This document shows, piece by piece, positions 47,502 through 60,430 of a stretch of 64,000 bases of DNA. The DNA is from Bolinopsis microptera (taxonomy: Eukaryota > Ctenophora > Tentaculata > Lobata > Bolinopsidae). The stretch covers positions 18,398,475 through 18,462,474 of the forward strand of contig NC_087077.1 of assembly GCF_026151205.1 (NCBI RefSeq). Reading direction: 5' to 3'. The notes beneath the pieces are model-generated. The model was given only the letters and a program-made list of their open reading frames with translations. It did no database searches and was not told the origin of the DNA. The stretch's first letter is position 1. Each line of letters begins with the position of its first letter. The position numbers and the translations under genes are program-made.

Positions 47502-47905
47502 GTAATACTACATAACCTGTATATTACGTATATATACAGATAACCTGTATTATAATGAGGAACTTGCCCTTCCCTTTATCTTGCTCACTTCCTCACCCGA
47601 GTATCTTAAGGCATTAGTGTCCGGGTAGTGCTCCTCAATCATCAATCTTGTCTATCTACACTTCCTCACTAAACATATAATCAGTATGTGACATAGTGAC
47701 TGATAAGGCTCGCTGTGAGTTCTAGTTCCACTGATATCACGAGAAGTTCTACTTCCTAATATGGAGGTACAGTCTGGGGAGTTATCTATTTTAGAGTATC
47801 AAATTCAGAGAGATACCAGGAAGAAATAAGTTAATTAATATCGGTGGGAATAATGAAAATCATTGGAAATATCTTTAAATAACCAGTGTTAAATAAAACT
47901 GTTAA

Positions 47906-49262
47906 GGGGGGGGGCCAATGGATATTTTTTTGTGAAACTTGATTTCGAGATAGCAGTTGACCAACAAACTAAGACCAGTGACCGAACTTTTGAGGGGGTC
48001 CCGGACCCCAACCGCCAAACGGTGCCCGCGGGGCAGCCACGCCCATATTTGGTCCAAATTAGGCCCAATTTAGCCAAATACTCTGAACATGCCCAAAACC
48101 CAAATTTAAGGTGCTCTACTTGTAGCTAGTGGTCTCCTGAACTCGTATATGAAATTTCATCAAGATTGGACAAAAAATGACTGAGTTATGAGCCAAAAAC
48201 CATATGCCCATATTTGGGCATACGCACCAAATTTGGTAGATTTCGTCCCATAAATTGGTCAAATATCAATATTTTTCACTGAAACTTACTTTATATGAAA
48301 GGTAAGCCTAAACTACATATTCTCTGTAAGTTATAGCTTTATATCTGTTTCATTGTGGATACTAAGGCGAAAAGACCACAAAAAATGAACTAAATTGCCC
48401 ATATCTTGGTTCGCGATATTCGCGGAATTGATCTCATTAAAATTGTAACAACTCAATCAGTTTTCAAAATTTTTCCATAATATTTTCGGAATCGACTCGA
48501 AATCGCATTTCCACCTTAGTTTGAGAACAGATTTTTGATTAAGGCCTCAAAAAAAATTTGGCGGCCAAATTCTGAATTTCTCCGGGAAAATTTTGGAATT
48601 TGGCCGCCAAATTTTTTTGGAGGCCTAAATCAAAAATCTGTTCTCAAACTAAGGTGGAAATGCGATTTCGAGTCGATTCCGAAAATTTCATGGAAAAATT
48701 TTGAAAACTGATCGAGTTGTTACAATTTTAATGAGATCAATTCCGCGAATATCGCGAACCAAGATATGGGCAATTTAGTTCATTTTTTGTGGTCTTTTCG
48801 CCTTAGTATCCACATTTAAACAGATATAAAGCTATAACTTACAGAGAATATGTAGTTTAGGCTTACCTTTCATATAAAGTAAGTTTCAGTGAAAAATATT
48901 GATATTTGACCAATTTATGGGACGAAATCTACCAAATTTGGTGCGTATGCCCAAATATGGGCATATGGTTTTTGGCTCATAACTCAGTCATTTTTTGTCC
49001 AATCTTGATGAAATTTCATATACGAGTTCAGGAGACCACTAGCTACAAGTAGAGCACCTAAAATTTGGGTTTTGGGCATGTTCAGGGTATTTGGCTAAAT
49101 TGGGCCTAATTTGGACCAAATATGGGCGTGGCTGCCCCGCAGGCACCGTTTGGCGGTTAGGGTCCGGGACCCCCTCAAAAGTTCGGTCACTGGTCCTAGT
49201 TTGTTGGTCAACTGCTATCTCGAAATCAAGTTTCACAAAAAAATATCCATTGGCCCCCCCCC
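47906..49262. mobile_element. 1.36-kb foldback element with TTAA flanks
   Basis: Two inverted arms of about 660 bp meet at a spacer of roughly 15-30 bp near 48575. The outer ends are nine G then CCAATGG, and CCATTGG then nine C. Both sides are flanked by TTAA (47902-47905 and 49263-49266), the target duplicated by piggyBac and Kolobok transposases. The arms differ at only a handful of bases, so it is young or gene-converted. No transposase is present. The mirrored 65-codon frames in each arm are repeat by-products. Confidence 0.85.
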
Positions 49263-49269
49263 TTAAATA

Positions 49270-50224
49270 ACAAGTGTCTCGTCAATACGCAATACTCAAT
49301 GTCTGTGTTGGTATTGGTTACATATCGGTCACGTGATGGTTGCTATGGCGTTTCTAAAGACTTTAACGTCAAATACATACTGGTGATTAAATTTAACTGA
49401 CATGGGTCGAATTACACCGATGTCAAATATAGATAGGGAGGAGGAGTACGCAATTCTCTCCGTTGCTTCTCTTTCCCATGGTTTTGTTTCGTATCCCCCG
49501 TAACATTGAGCTGCTAAAATCTCCTCTTTTCTGTACGAAATTATCACAAGTCAGTGGCACATGATCTCCAGACTCGGTGATACAGACGGCATGAGATTAT
49601 AATTATAATTACAATCCGCGGGTAACGGCGATTAGAGGGGCTTGTTGTGAAGTGTCCCTGTTAATTGTTATCAGGGTTATAATATAAATTAAATAACAAT
49701 CTGAGACCAAACCTTGTGTTGGGCGATTGGTTGTGAGGTCACTCCTTCAATGTTAGATTTTATACAGTTGAAACCTTTTCGTTTGCAAGTCAAGTTGTTA
49801 AACCTAAATCACTCTGGTGCCGAAGCCAACATTTCACTGATTTTGGACAAACCAGTGCGTGGTCTGGCAAACTACGTAACGTGTACTCAAGTAGTGTTAA
49901 GTAGTATCAAGTAGCTATAATAACTGCGAGGGTAGTGGCGAGGTTAGAGAAGCCAGGGTAGCATAACACAGACCACAGTGACACACTTACATCTCTCTTA
50001 GTGACAGAATGCGTGCGCAAGTAGTGGCGTACGTGTCGAAGTTACCACGACGCTCTACCCCGAATATACCAGGGCTACTACCAAATATATCCCTCTCGGC
50101 TTACTGCACTATTCCAGCATTAGACAGTGTGATGCGCGCCCAACACTACTACACTATAACTACTACTATTACTTAGTATACTCCGTTAAGTTTCCCGTAT
50201 CTCTTGTTGTTTTGCTCCGACACA
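49270..50224. other. No gene seen; probable proximal promoter region
   Basis: Short frames without splice support. The part just upstream of 50225 presumably holds the proximal promoter of the docking gene. I see no clear E-box or CCAAT pair here, unlike upstream of exons D and E. Confidence 0.3.
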
Positions 50225-53188
50225 ATGTTATCTCTAGCTATCTACTATCTGAACCGAGCCATGGTCTCCAGACAGAAGTCCCTGAGAGCTCTTACTACTG
50301 ATTGTAAATCTGACTCTCAGTTCTATGTCAGCCCTTGTTGTCAGGTACTACAGAACTGCTTGTTTCCTCCTCCGTTCCTTCATTTCACTCACCCTTATTT
50401 GTTTAAAGACTGGGAAATTAGTCCCTTTGTTACTTAGTCAGGGAAATTTCTCCGAATTCGCAAATCTTTGTTTATCCGGACACGTGGAATATCTTTTTGG
50501 ACGGCTATCTCTGTATAAAACACGTACAACATCATTTGTGGATTCAGCGTGATGGTCAAACACAAACAAGATGGGGGATAATTATTTACTAAAGAATTGT
50601 ATCTGCTATTATTTGTTAGCTATTATTTTACATAGTATTCTGATAACTAACAGATGTATTATTTCAGGATCAGGTCCACGTGGTAAAACAAGGAGTGTTA
50701 GGACTCCACCTGGACTCCAGCTCTCACAAACTAAAGAAACCTAAGAAACTTACCAGTAGGTGGAGCGTACTGACTAGATGCGAGAAAACAGGACAACACA
50801 CACTGCACGTGTGTAAAACAGACTCCCCTGATTCCAGTGTTAAAGATAGCTTCCCTGTTCAGGTTAGTTTCTATGGTTACTTAATATTGGCATTGTTACT
50901 TACTATATTGGCATGGTTACTTACTTTTATTTGATAGTTACTATTGGCATGGTTACTTACTTTTTAATACGCTCAACTGCACTTAATAAGGAACTTAATC
51001 TTCCATTTCCTTATTTTAGACAATTGACTCAACAGTTTAATAATAGAGACACTAAACCCCGCTTCCGTAGTAGCTTGAGACTAATGTACCCAACTTATTT
51101 ATCCTCATTTTTTGGCTATCGATTTTATGACTTGCCCTTTAGTTCAGTTACTCACTTATCACATCATCTCCTATATTTATATAATCTATATTAATCTCGG
51201 TATTTTAACTTGGCATTCTGGCTCTGAAACCTCAGCTACTTTCCAGTACCTTGCACTTAATACCTTAGGAATTAATATTAGGTTTTAATATTATCAGTAA
51301 TCTTAAAGTAATCGGGCATTCCAGACCTCCGGTATGCCAACCATTCTGACTATTCTCACTGCTGTGTCATGGTTCACAATGAAGGCATGCATTGCTGATC
51401 AGCTGTGGGTAGGTGGTAGCTGTGAAATGTAATGAATAGTAAGAAGACAGTAGGTCTGAAGCTAGTGAAATATGCAGGATAAGTGATACTATAATCTAGT
51501 AATGTCCTTTAATAGACCCCCCTATATAGGGTCCCCCCTGTAATATAGACCCCTGATCTAGTTATACTATTAGGGCACGCTACTCAGCCTCAGCTAGACA
51601 GTTATTACTCTATTATCTACCCAGTCTACTTCTCCTGCTGACACAGGGCGCCAATTCTCCTCCTACCGTCCAGCTCTGCTCCATTTTATCTCATTTCTCC
51701 TCTTCTCCCACCCACTCCGGTGCCTACTTGGCGAGGAGTGTGGGGCTGTAGTGTGAATCTGGGGCTGAAAGTGCGGAACCGTAAACATAGAGCCCTCCTG
51801 GGAGAACAAACATTACGTGTCTGTTTCCTTGAAGTAGAGAGAGAAGTTTGGGTATTCTATGCTGCTAGTTGTGGGGGAGAAGTTAGCTAATAAGACAGTG
51901 TTACTCCTTACTATCTGATACACACATGTTAGGTCTCCTTGCTCTAGTCTAACTGTCTCCAGCCTCACTGCGCAGATTACAGCTCTTAAATCTCACCTCT
52001 ACGTGTTAGAACCTGCATCTGAATTCGTATGCTCCTTTATAATATATATCACTCCCGTCTCCGCTCTGTCTTCTTAATTTCGGACATTCCTGGCGGAGTG
52101 ATATATATTATGAAGGAGCAGGACATGTGGCAAGCAGTGGTGCAGTGTAGTTTTATTCGTGTGGTCGTAAAGTTGTGTGTAACTTAGAGCGGTGTTTATT
52201 CATAAAGAATTCATTGTCAAAAAGGTGACACTAACAAGCATTAATAACATCACAACTATTAATACAGTTTTCATTACTTACTTAACAGTTACCATCGTGT
52301 CTGATGTATTGATAGTATTATCTAACTTTCTCTCTATTTCAGACTTCTTGGAGTATCAAGAGTGCGCACTGTTTGAAGAGCTCTCAAAGAATGGATATCT
52401 TCAAAGAAGAAGGTGAGAACACTGACCAATCACGTGTTACTATTTCCCAACCAATTATAGACCAGCACGTGCAAACGATATTCAATAGTTGAGCCAATTT
52501 ACTATGATACAATTCGTGAAGGGCCCTGGAAGTTCGTAATACCACAGAAATGCTGTGTAATCACTCAGTACTGCAGGCCCTGTATATCTGTACCGGTCAT
52601 ATTCACGTGCAGTGTTTTTACAATTTTCACGCTTATAGCCCCGGAAATTGGTCACCCTGTTCGAACACACAAATTATAATATATTCACCCATAACCATCT
52701 CGCACCGCCGGCGCCGCCAGAAAAGATAAATCTCGTGTCTCCTCTCCAGTCCCGAATTTTTGGAGAAAATCTGATCTTTTAGAACCAATTTCGGTAAATT
52801 AAAGTAGGGTAACTTAGGAATGATAATTGCAAAGAAGGAGCAAAAATTCGGTTAAAACTTAAGAGCCCTTCTTCCCTGATAACCACATTTTTCAACGTGA
52901 ATCACGGCTTATTGCTCCTTCATAAACACTTCACTAACGTAACAAAGGGAAATGTTTGCTTTGAAGTAGTCTATTTGCCCTGTCTATTTATCACCATTAT
53001 CACATTAACGTGTAATTGTATAATGATTGTTTACTTAAAGTTAAAGTTTTAAAATTAGTGCTGATTTCAGGATTTATAATACACATGGGCCGACAAGTAG
53101 CCTACATAAGCTCCTCTTCAAGAACTGAGGTGAAGAGTTGGATGTGCGCTATATTGGAGGGCGTTACATTAGGTAAGCAAGTCTAACA

Positions 53189-53222
<34 letters not shown>

Positions 53223-55180
53223 AACTGTTGGATAATATCTATAAATAAAACAAGATGACATAATAATTCTTTATTTGAGAGTGCCTGATCTTTTGTCTGA
53301 TCACGAAACGTTAAGTCAAAAGGTCTTGGTTATGAATTTAGTCAAACCGATTTAATAAATCCCCCTAACCTCTCGTTACCCCTCCTAACCCGTCTTACCC
53401 CCCAGGTTTTGAGTACCACTGCAAGGTAGGAGAGCACAAAACCCTGGGAATAGCTGGAGAGTGCATGTTGGTCCTCACTCCTGAGTGTATTGCTCTACTC
53501 TGCCCTCTTACTGGGGCTCCCTTAAGGAAGTGGCCCTTCTTCTTACTCACTGGTACGTTATACTCTCACATGATATGTCTTACAAACAACTTTACACATC
53601 TCTACTGCTTCTTTAAATATTTAGTGTCTTAAAATAGTTGTAGCAACCTTTATAAGTTATCACCAAGTCATATAATGACATTTTATTAACGTTAGGAAAA
53701 CCTGAAGTATTCTCTTGATATCCTATAATTGAACGGTTGAAAAACCCCCATTCTGTACGTTATATAACGTGTAATATTTAACAGGTTGCAGTGTAGTAGA
53801 CGACACAGTTTACTGGATAACAAGTGAGTGTGATCTGCCCTTCAAAGCTACAATTAACCAGCACAACATATTTACTCTGTACAACGTGCTCTGCAGATAC
53901 CTATCTCACACCAACTCTAACGTTCAGGTATGTTTCTACAAAGGGTTTCTAAATTCCTTGCAGTTAATAATATGATGTTAAGTCATCAGGGTTTTCATCC
54001 GACTTCCTTCAAAACTCCAACTTTAGTTCTTCTGGTCACCTTGTTGTTCCACCTGTTACCCGATTATATCATCCTCATTCTTCCCGCAATTTAACATTTA
54101 ACATTTCAGCCAGACATAAGCATCTCCAAACCGGAGACCTCCAGAAAGGCCCGAGTACAGAGCCCGGCTGAGAACAAGTACACAGTAAGAGAGATGCCCC
54201 TCCAGAACCCCCCACAACCTGCTGCAACTTCTCCACAAGGTCTCTGTACCAACCAGCTCTATCTCAGCCAGGAGACATGCTCTGAGAAGATGAACTACGA
54301 ATTGTTGAGTAGTAACCATAGTGATTACAGTACGGGAGTCTCTTCTACTGGGTCTACTTATGACAGTGATGTAAGTTACATTAACTGTGAACTTTTCAGA
54401 GCCTGGTATTTTGTCAAGTTGAAGCTTCCAACGTTGGTTTAACCTTAGCATACAAGAATTATTATAAAGGAGCATACCAGAATTATATCGTGCGTGATTT
54501 CTGGACCGGACAATTATTCTAGAACTCACTAGATAACCCCTGATTATTCTAACCTCCACTCTCCCCAGGTGTACGAACTGATGGAGAACAGTGGAGCACC
54601 CGGCCACACTACTGACTGTATCTACGAGGACATGACCTCCACCTCTCCTCTTACTGATGAAGGTTACATGACGTCCTCTGGAAGCAACTCCAGCAGGTTC
54701 AGGTTCTCGTCAGCTGGCAGATCTGCTGCTGTCCGTCCTATTCCTCTCTCAGTTTATATGAACATGGACGGGAAATCAAGAGACCAGGAAGCTACTCTAG
54801 TTCCGGACACGTCATCAAGAGGGGTGTCTCGTGAGACGTCGCGCGACGAGGATGCGACACTGAGACCACCTTGTTACGAGTATATTGACATTGAACTGCC
54901 GGACAGGGGCCTCCTCTCGCCGGTAGCACCGCCTTGCTTACCTAGTCGCAACAAGAAACCATCAAAACCAGACATTTACACCACCAGTACTCCGCAAGAA
55001 GCGACACGTAACCCTTCGGGGGAATCACGCGACAAACAACTCAGCGAAGGATTAAAGTCTTATCAGGAGCAGTCGCGCCTTCAGAAGGAGGTAATGATGA
55101 ACTTCTCAGCGTCTGTTTTAGAATCGAACTCTCGGAATGATAGTTGTCATAGCAGGGCGTTCATGAATTCTGCTGTATGA
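50225..55180 (+). CDS. IRS/DOK-class docking protein (PH + PTB)
   Basis: Eight exons: 50225-50344, 50668-50862, 52343-52412, 53071-53172, 53406-53552, 53785-53927, 54110-54370 and 54569-55180, all with GT-AG borders and matching phases. Together they give 549 residues. Residues 41 to about 165 form a PH domain (VKQGVLGLHLDS, SRWSVLTRCEKTGQHTLHVC, ending TEVKSWMCAILEGV). The next roughly 95 form an IRS-type PTB domain (HKTLGIAGECMLVLTPECIA, RKWPFFLLTG, the WITSECDLPFKATI strand and its final helix). The C-terminal 290 residues are disordered with tyrosine sites: VYELM, IYEDM, GYMTS, VYMNM, YEYIDIE and IYTTS. By family knowledge it would dock on a phosphorylated receptor tyrosine kinase at the membrane and recruit SH2 proteins. 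YMNM can bind PI3-kinase p85 or Grb2. YxxM favours an IRS affinity, the short length favours DOK. The first exon given here is the proximal of several candidates. Confidence 0.85.
52030..52120. mobile_element. 91-bp MITE with GCTCCTTTATAATATATATC ends
   Basis: TGCTCCTTTATAATATATAT plus CACTCC is inverted at the other end as GGAGTG plus ATATATATTATGAAGGAGCA. It sits in the docking-gene intron before the exon at 52343. Solo-like ends of the same motif occur at 25723, 26643, 43469, 47161, 52912 and 54465. Confidence 0.75.
53189..53222. repeat. (GTCT)n microsatellite
   Basis: About eight GTCT tetramers in the intron after the exon ending at 53172. Confidence 0.9.
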
Positions 55181-55462
55181 GAGACTAGATCATACGACTA
55201 GTTTTAGTTGCATCCCCTTTTATATTGATTTGTCTGCGTCAGTTTTAATTAACTGAACCGAAAGCTACTTTGACGCAGATTTCAGATTATCCTGAGCTAG
55301 TTTGTAACCCATTGGAAGATGAGTCGGTTGCCTAGAGACTGAGACGTTGCTAATGATAGAACGTGAACCGAGAAGATTAGTTATTGAAATTGATGTCGGT
55401 CGTGAATTTAAAGACAGTGGATTGTTTAGATTTTTCAATGAAGCAGAAATTGCCATTCAATT

Positions 55463-55468
55463 AATAAA
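55463..55468 (+). terminator. AATAAA poly(A) signal, docking gene
   Basis: The first good AATAAA after the stop codon at 55180, giving a 3' UTR of about 300 bases. Confidence 0.45.
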
Positions 55469-55539
55469 GTCCTACAAATTTCAGTCGATTAAATGTATTT
55501 GTTTTAACCTAATGAAAAACGATATGCTTGAATGTTAAG

Positions 55540-56571
55540 TACATTTGTTTCCACAAATACATTTTTCTGGTCTAATAGATTTTATTGACTTTGATTCCTA
55601 CAGTGCTAATAATGCAGTCAACCTTCTTCAGTGTTCGCTCAATAGGAATAATTTATTGAATTTGAGGTACAAATTGTGTGTGTTGTTGTTTAATCGTTAT
55701 TGTTTGGATCTACTATAAAATATGTGGTGTTTCATTTTTCCAAATCTGAAAGTAAATATCCGATTCTCTTCAAAGTCATACGGCTTCGCATGCACCCCTC
55801 CCCTGGCCCGGTGTCTAAGATATTAGATATGGTGGAGTGACAGCAGACAAGCTGAGTGCCAGTAAAGCTGCTTTGAGTAAAGTTGCTTTGATGGATATTT
55901 TAGCTCGACAAAAATATGTGTAATTATTTCAACTGTTCCTCGGGGCTTTCTTTCTTGAAAATTTAGTTACTTTTGATATAACTGAGAGTATCAGGAAGAC
56001 CCACAGCATTGGGAGGATACCGAATCACAATAATTAAACATTATTTCCCACAGATGCGGGGTTAAACACGTCTGATGACATTGAACAACATATTTTATGA
56101 ACATATGACTGTTAATGTTATGCATAAGCCAACTAGATAAAGCACTGACTTGACCGGTGGGCTAACAAGTTTTAGTCTGGTGCAGATAGTCTGTACTCAT
56201 CAATTTTAAAATGTTGTTTAAAAAAGGAATTTGTAATTAGTAATAGTATGGCTTAGCTGACATTTTATCAGATTGTTTTTTCAATGCGACGGTCGAACTG
56301 GAAGTTCAAATGCCATCGAGCTGAGTGCAACGATAACTATAAGTATAAGTTTTACCTCGAGCTGTTTGAATTTACAATTTATCAATGTAAACTGCTCGAC
56401 CTAATAACAATAATAATAACATATTCGTGACAGTATGATCACAACTTTTCCGATCATATCAATACGATCCCTTTACACTTTAAGAATTTTTTGCCCCATG
56501 TTGTGCCTATGGACCGTGCTCGGCCATATCGTGGCTTAAGGCTTTCCTTAAATTAAATTAAAATGAGGATT
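55540..56571. other. No gene seen
   Basis: AT-rich intergenic DNA without splice-supported exons. Confidence 0.4.
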
Positions 56572-56786
56572 AGGGGTCGTTCACAATCACATAGGGGTCG
56601 TTCACATATTACGTAATCAGCTGAGGGGGGGTTCCAAATGATTACGCTAGTGTAATTTTGACATAGCAGCTACTAGCTATGCCATATGCGTAAAACTGAT
56701 TATGGAGCTGGGGGCCGGGCCGGGGGGGAGGGGAGGTTAAGATGTTCCAAAAAATGATTACGTAATATCATATGTGAACGATCCTT
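56572..56786. mobile_element. MITE-like element, GGGTCGTTCACATATTACGT family
   Basis: AGGGGTCGTTCACATATTAC plus GTAATCA at the left is mirrored by ATGATTACGTAATATCATATG plus TGAACGATCCT at the right. A truncated extra left end (AGGGGTCGTTCACAATCACA) lies at 56572-56592, so one copy may have inserted beside another. Confidence 0.7.
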
Positions 56787-56929
56787 TACACTTTGACTTA
56801 CAGTTACGACGTGAGACACTGACAAAACATTTTACCATGACATAAAAGTGAAAAGGCTGCGGTTATTCGGAGTCAGCATTAAAAACATTATGATCACATT
56901 TCATGAAATAATAATATTGAAACAGTTTG

Positions 56930-59830
56930 TAGAAAATTTAAACGAGAAGAATAATTTATTCACTTCTTGTACTTTAACTTACTATTCTAGCTGCCCTAAA
57001 AAGTTTACAACAAAGGGTTCACATTTATTGTTTTGTCCAGTTGAAAGGTTCAGTTCCTACGGAGTAAGGGGTCTGACATCAATAGTTATAATATGAATAA
57101 TAGCAATACATGCAGATTTATGAAACGTTTTAAAATGATTAATCCGGTTCCATTTATCAATCGGTGCAATTTCTTAAAATGTTAAAAGGACACCGGTTCT
57201 ACTGTTCGGTTACGGTGTACAAAGTTTACCTTTCAGTGTAGGTTGATACTATTCTAGTCAAATTGTTTATTGAGAAAGCTTATAATGTCTGGTTACACCG
57301 TACCAGGGGTCAGATATCTGAAACCCTTCGCTCCACGATGTACACAACGAAGAAGTAATACACAGCAGTATCCTCACAGTGGCGGAGGTCTGGTTTTTCT
57401 CGAGATCTTCGTTCACATATCATAGGCTCCGTTTCATGATCATGCAATGTAGAGTGACAAAAATCTGGTATTATTTAAATAAAAGTCTTTGGAAAACACC
57501 ACAGATCGTGGTTTGGAACGTAACCGTAAATGATTCACATTTCAAAAATAAAATTAATGAACCGTTTTGTAGAAAAATTTAAACTAGAAGAATATTTATC
57601 ACATCTGTACTTACTATTCCAGCTGCCTAAAAAGTTTACAAAGGTTCACATTTTGGTTTATCAGTTGGAAAGGTTTTTCTTCTGAGTAAGAATCTGAAAT
57701 AAACGTATTATTTGATGTAATAACAAAACAATCAAAACTTTGTTAAATCTTTGAATAGATTTTGAATTTTGTTTAATGTTAAATACATATTTGAGGTATA
57801 ATATGTAATTAACATTGAATAATGTTATAAATGTTTTCTATAAACACAAATTGGTCCCACAGTGATGGAGTTAATGAGCCTTTTCAGGATATTCATTTTT
57901 ACATACAATGCAACCAGTGCGTAACGATGCCTGTCGGCGGCCCCCTGCAAAAAAAGCGCCCCCAGTTTGGCGCCCCCTTCCTTAATTTTGCCCCTCCCTA
58001 AAATTGAAACAAATTAGGTGATTTTAGAGGATACGCCCGGTAAATCTCTAAAAAGAAGTGTATATCTAAGCAAAACGCGCAGGTTTGCTAGTACTTTGTT
58101 AAGTTTTCGAATTGTCCCACATTCAAACGACGATTTGGCGCCCCCCTAAGACAACCCCCCCCCTCCCCCCCCGCACAGCGAAAATGCGAAAGTAAAATTT
58201 GATCACAGTCAAGTTCAAAATAAGTTTATGATAATATGTGTGATTTAAACAGCAATTGAAATTAGGAATTCAGCAACAAACGAAGTGTTATCAACGAAAA
58301 AGCACATTACTTTAAAAAGGGTCATTTTTACTAACCTTCAATTCACATTACTTTGTTAGAAGCTGATATCCGCTCTATCTTCCTGTTTGAACATTCGTAT
58401 AGTCTTTAATATACATGCATCGTCTTCGTTCCTGGATTGTTTATTAAAATAACTTAAATAAGATAAATTATCATAATTGACGATAATTAAAAATTCTTCT
58501 CGCTTTGCCATTTGAAATGGAAAGCACCGGATTTTCAGTCATTTCTAAGATTTTGCTAGAACAGTATCACCAAGCTATAATGGTGTATGTTATTACAATT
58601 ATGACAAGATCTACGTATTAAGTTATAAATGACGTAACGTAATAGTAGCTGCTGAAACAGCTAAAGTAAAGTTTAAAAAACGAAGGCAAATAGGTTTGCT
58701 TTTCTAAAGGTTGTTATAAAATCAGGGCTGGCCATAAACTTCAGCATTTCAAAAATAATTACAAACACTACAAATCTATTACTTATTGAGAATTATGAAC
58801 GCGATGGAAATATTTTAACGGTAATATTATCCATATCCAAACCCAGGTATACATAACATGAAACTTGTTGTAACTATTGTATGAGAAGACTACCCTAAAT
58901 AAATGTTAAAATTTTGTGGATATTGATTGAGCAGTTTTTGAAAGATATCGCCGAAAAGAGTAATCCTCCGCTTCTTAAGTACTTACTGCTCACAGCTTCA
59001 TAAAATTGTCAACAAAGTAATCACATCTTTTCAGTGAAAGTGTTCGTTCCCTACTGATAACGGGTCTGAAACAATTGTTTATAATATGATATAATAGCAC
59101 TACATCAAACCCTTTGTTAAAATCTTTGAATAGATTTTGAATTAATTTAATGTCATACATATTTATAATAATATGTATTTAACATTGAATAATTTTTATG
59201 AATGTTAAAAAACACAAAATGTCTCACAGTGATGAGTTAAGTGTCTTTTTTCAGGTATTAATCACTTATCAATGCCATGAAGCTTGTTTCTGTAATCTTT
59301 AATCAGAAATGGTGAATGGTTGCTGAGTGACACATTATTCTGGTATTGTACATGTAATTCTGGTATCAACACGGATTCATGGTTCAAAATGTAAAATTGG
59401 TCACCAGTTTAAATTGAAAATAATTTAGATAAAGCAATGTGTTTTCATTAGCAATTGAATTTAGGAATTCAGCACAATAGGAAGTGTTGCACTTTGCAGT
59501 ATATGAACAAAAAAAAAAACAAACACTTTAAGTGGACGATTTTACCTTACTAACCTTGAAGTCTCATAGATTTAATTGGAGCGATATTCTCTCTCTATTC
59601 TTCCGTTTCAACTCTATTCTGTCGACATTCTTATAGACATTATACATCATCGTCATTGATCCTGGGTTTGTTAATTAGTAACTTGAGAAATGAGTAGATT
59701 ATCATAGACCTTAAGAAGATCTCTGGTTTTTTTCATTGAAATGGAAATCACCGGATTGCGGTTAGTTTCTAATATTTGCTAGAACTATATTTTCAAGGGT
59801 TGTTTAATTGTAACATTGAGCTAGATTCCT
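56930..59830. repeat. Degenerate tandem duplication, ~1.3-kb unit
   Basis: Blocks recur in the same order: TAGAAAATTTAAACGAGAAG (56932) and its relative at 57571; TCTTTGAATAGATTTTGAAT at 57745 and 59125; TAGGAATTCAGCA at 58263 and 59462; GAAATGGAAAGCACCGGATT at 58515 and GAAATGGAAATCACCGGATT at 59737. An extra GC-rich insert (GCGCCCCC-containing, about 57920-58190) is present only in the first unit. No coding sequence was found. Confidence 0.6.
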
Positions 59831-60430
59831 ACAAACATCTCACGATGCATTAAGTGTTTTATTTTCATTTAATATATTTATGAAACAAAGTTTTTACTAT
59901 GTTTATAATGGAAAAAACAGTGGGCATTTCTTTGTTTAAATTGTTGATTTAAATCTGATTTTACATTTTATTTTGCTTGTTTTTTTTGTCAAATGCCTGT
60001 TGTGGTTAGATCTCAGAGCAGGTTACCCTCGATAACTATTCTGGGGACTTATGGGTATTTGGTTTCTGCTGCCATACTTCCACCCACGGAAAACTTAAAC
60101 ATACTTTCTTATTTAGTATCTAAGTTAGATTGCAGTATCATCTAGCTATTTGTCATATCCATCCAGCTGAAAGATATAAATAAATCAGTTTTCTATAGTA
60201 AAATAACCATTACCAACTCTCCCCCTTACGCCATTATTTAACCCCCCTTTCGTCGTTTAGCTGATGCTGAATACAACCCTGGTTGTAGAAGAGTTTAGTT
60301 CTCCTTTTGTAGTGATGCTATGGTCATTTCAGCATATCCAGCTTTACAATTATACCGTATTTATAACACTCGGTTATTACAATCGAAAATAAATACCGTT
60401 CCTGAGGAGCCGGTCACCTCGCTGCTCCCT

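Noticed and set aside
47932-49236. Mirrored 65-codon frames at 47932 and 49039
   Set aside because: They are the same sequence in opposite arms of the foldback element, not genes.
54098-54607. 169-codon minus-strand frame
   Set aside because: Antisense shadow of docking-gene exons at 54110-54370 and 54569 onward.
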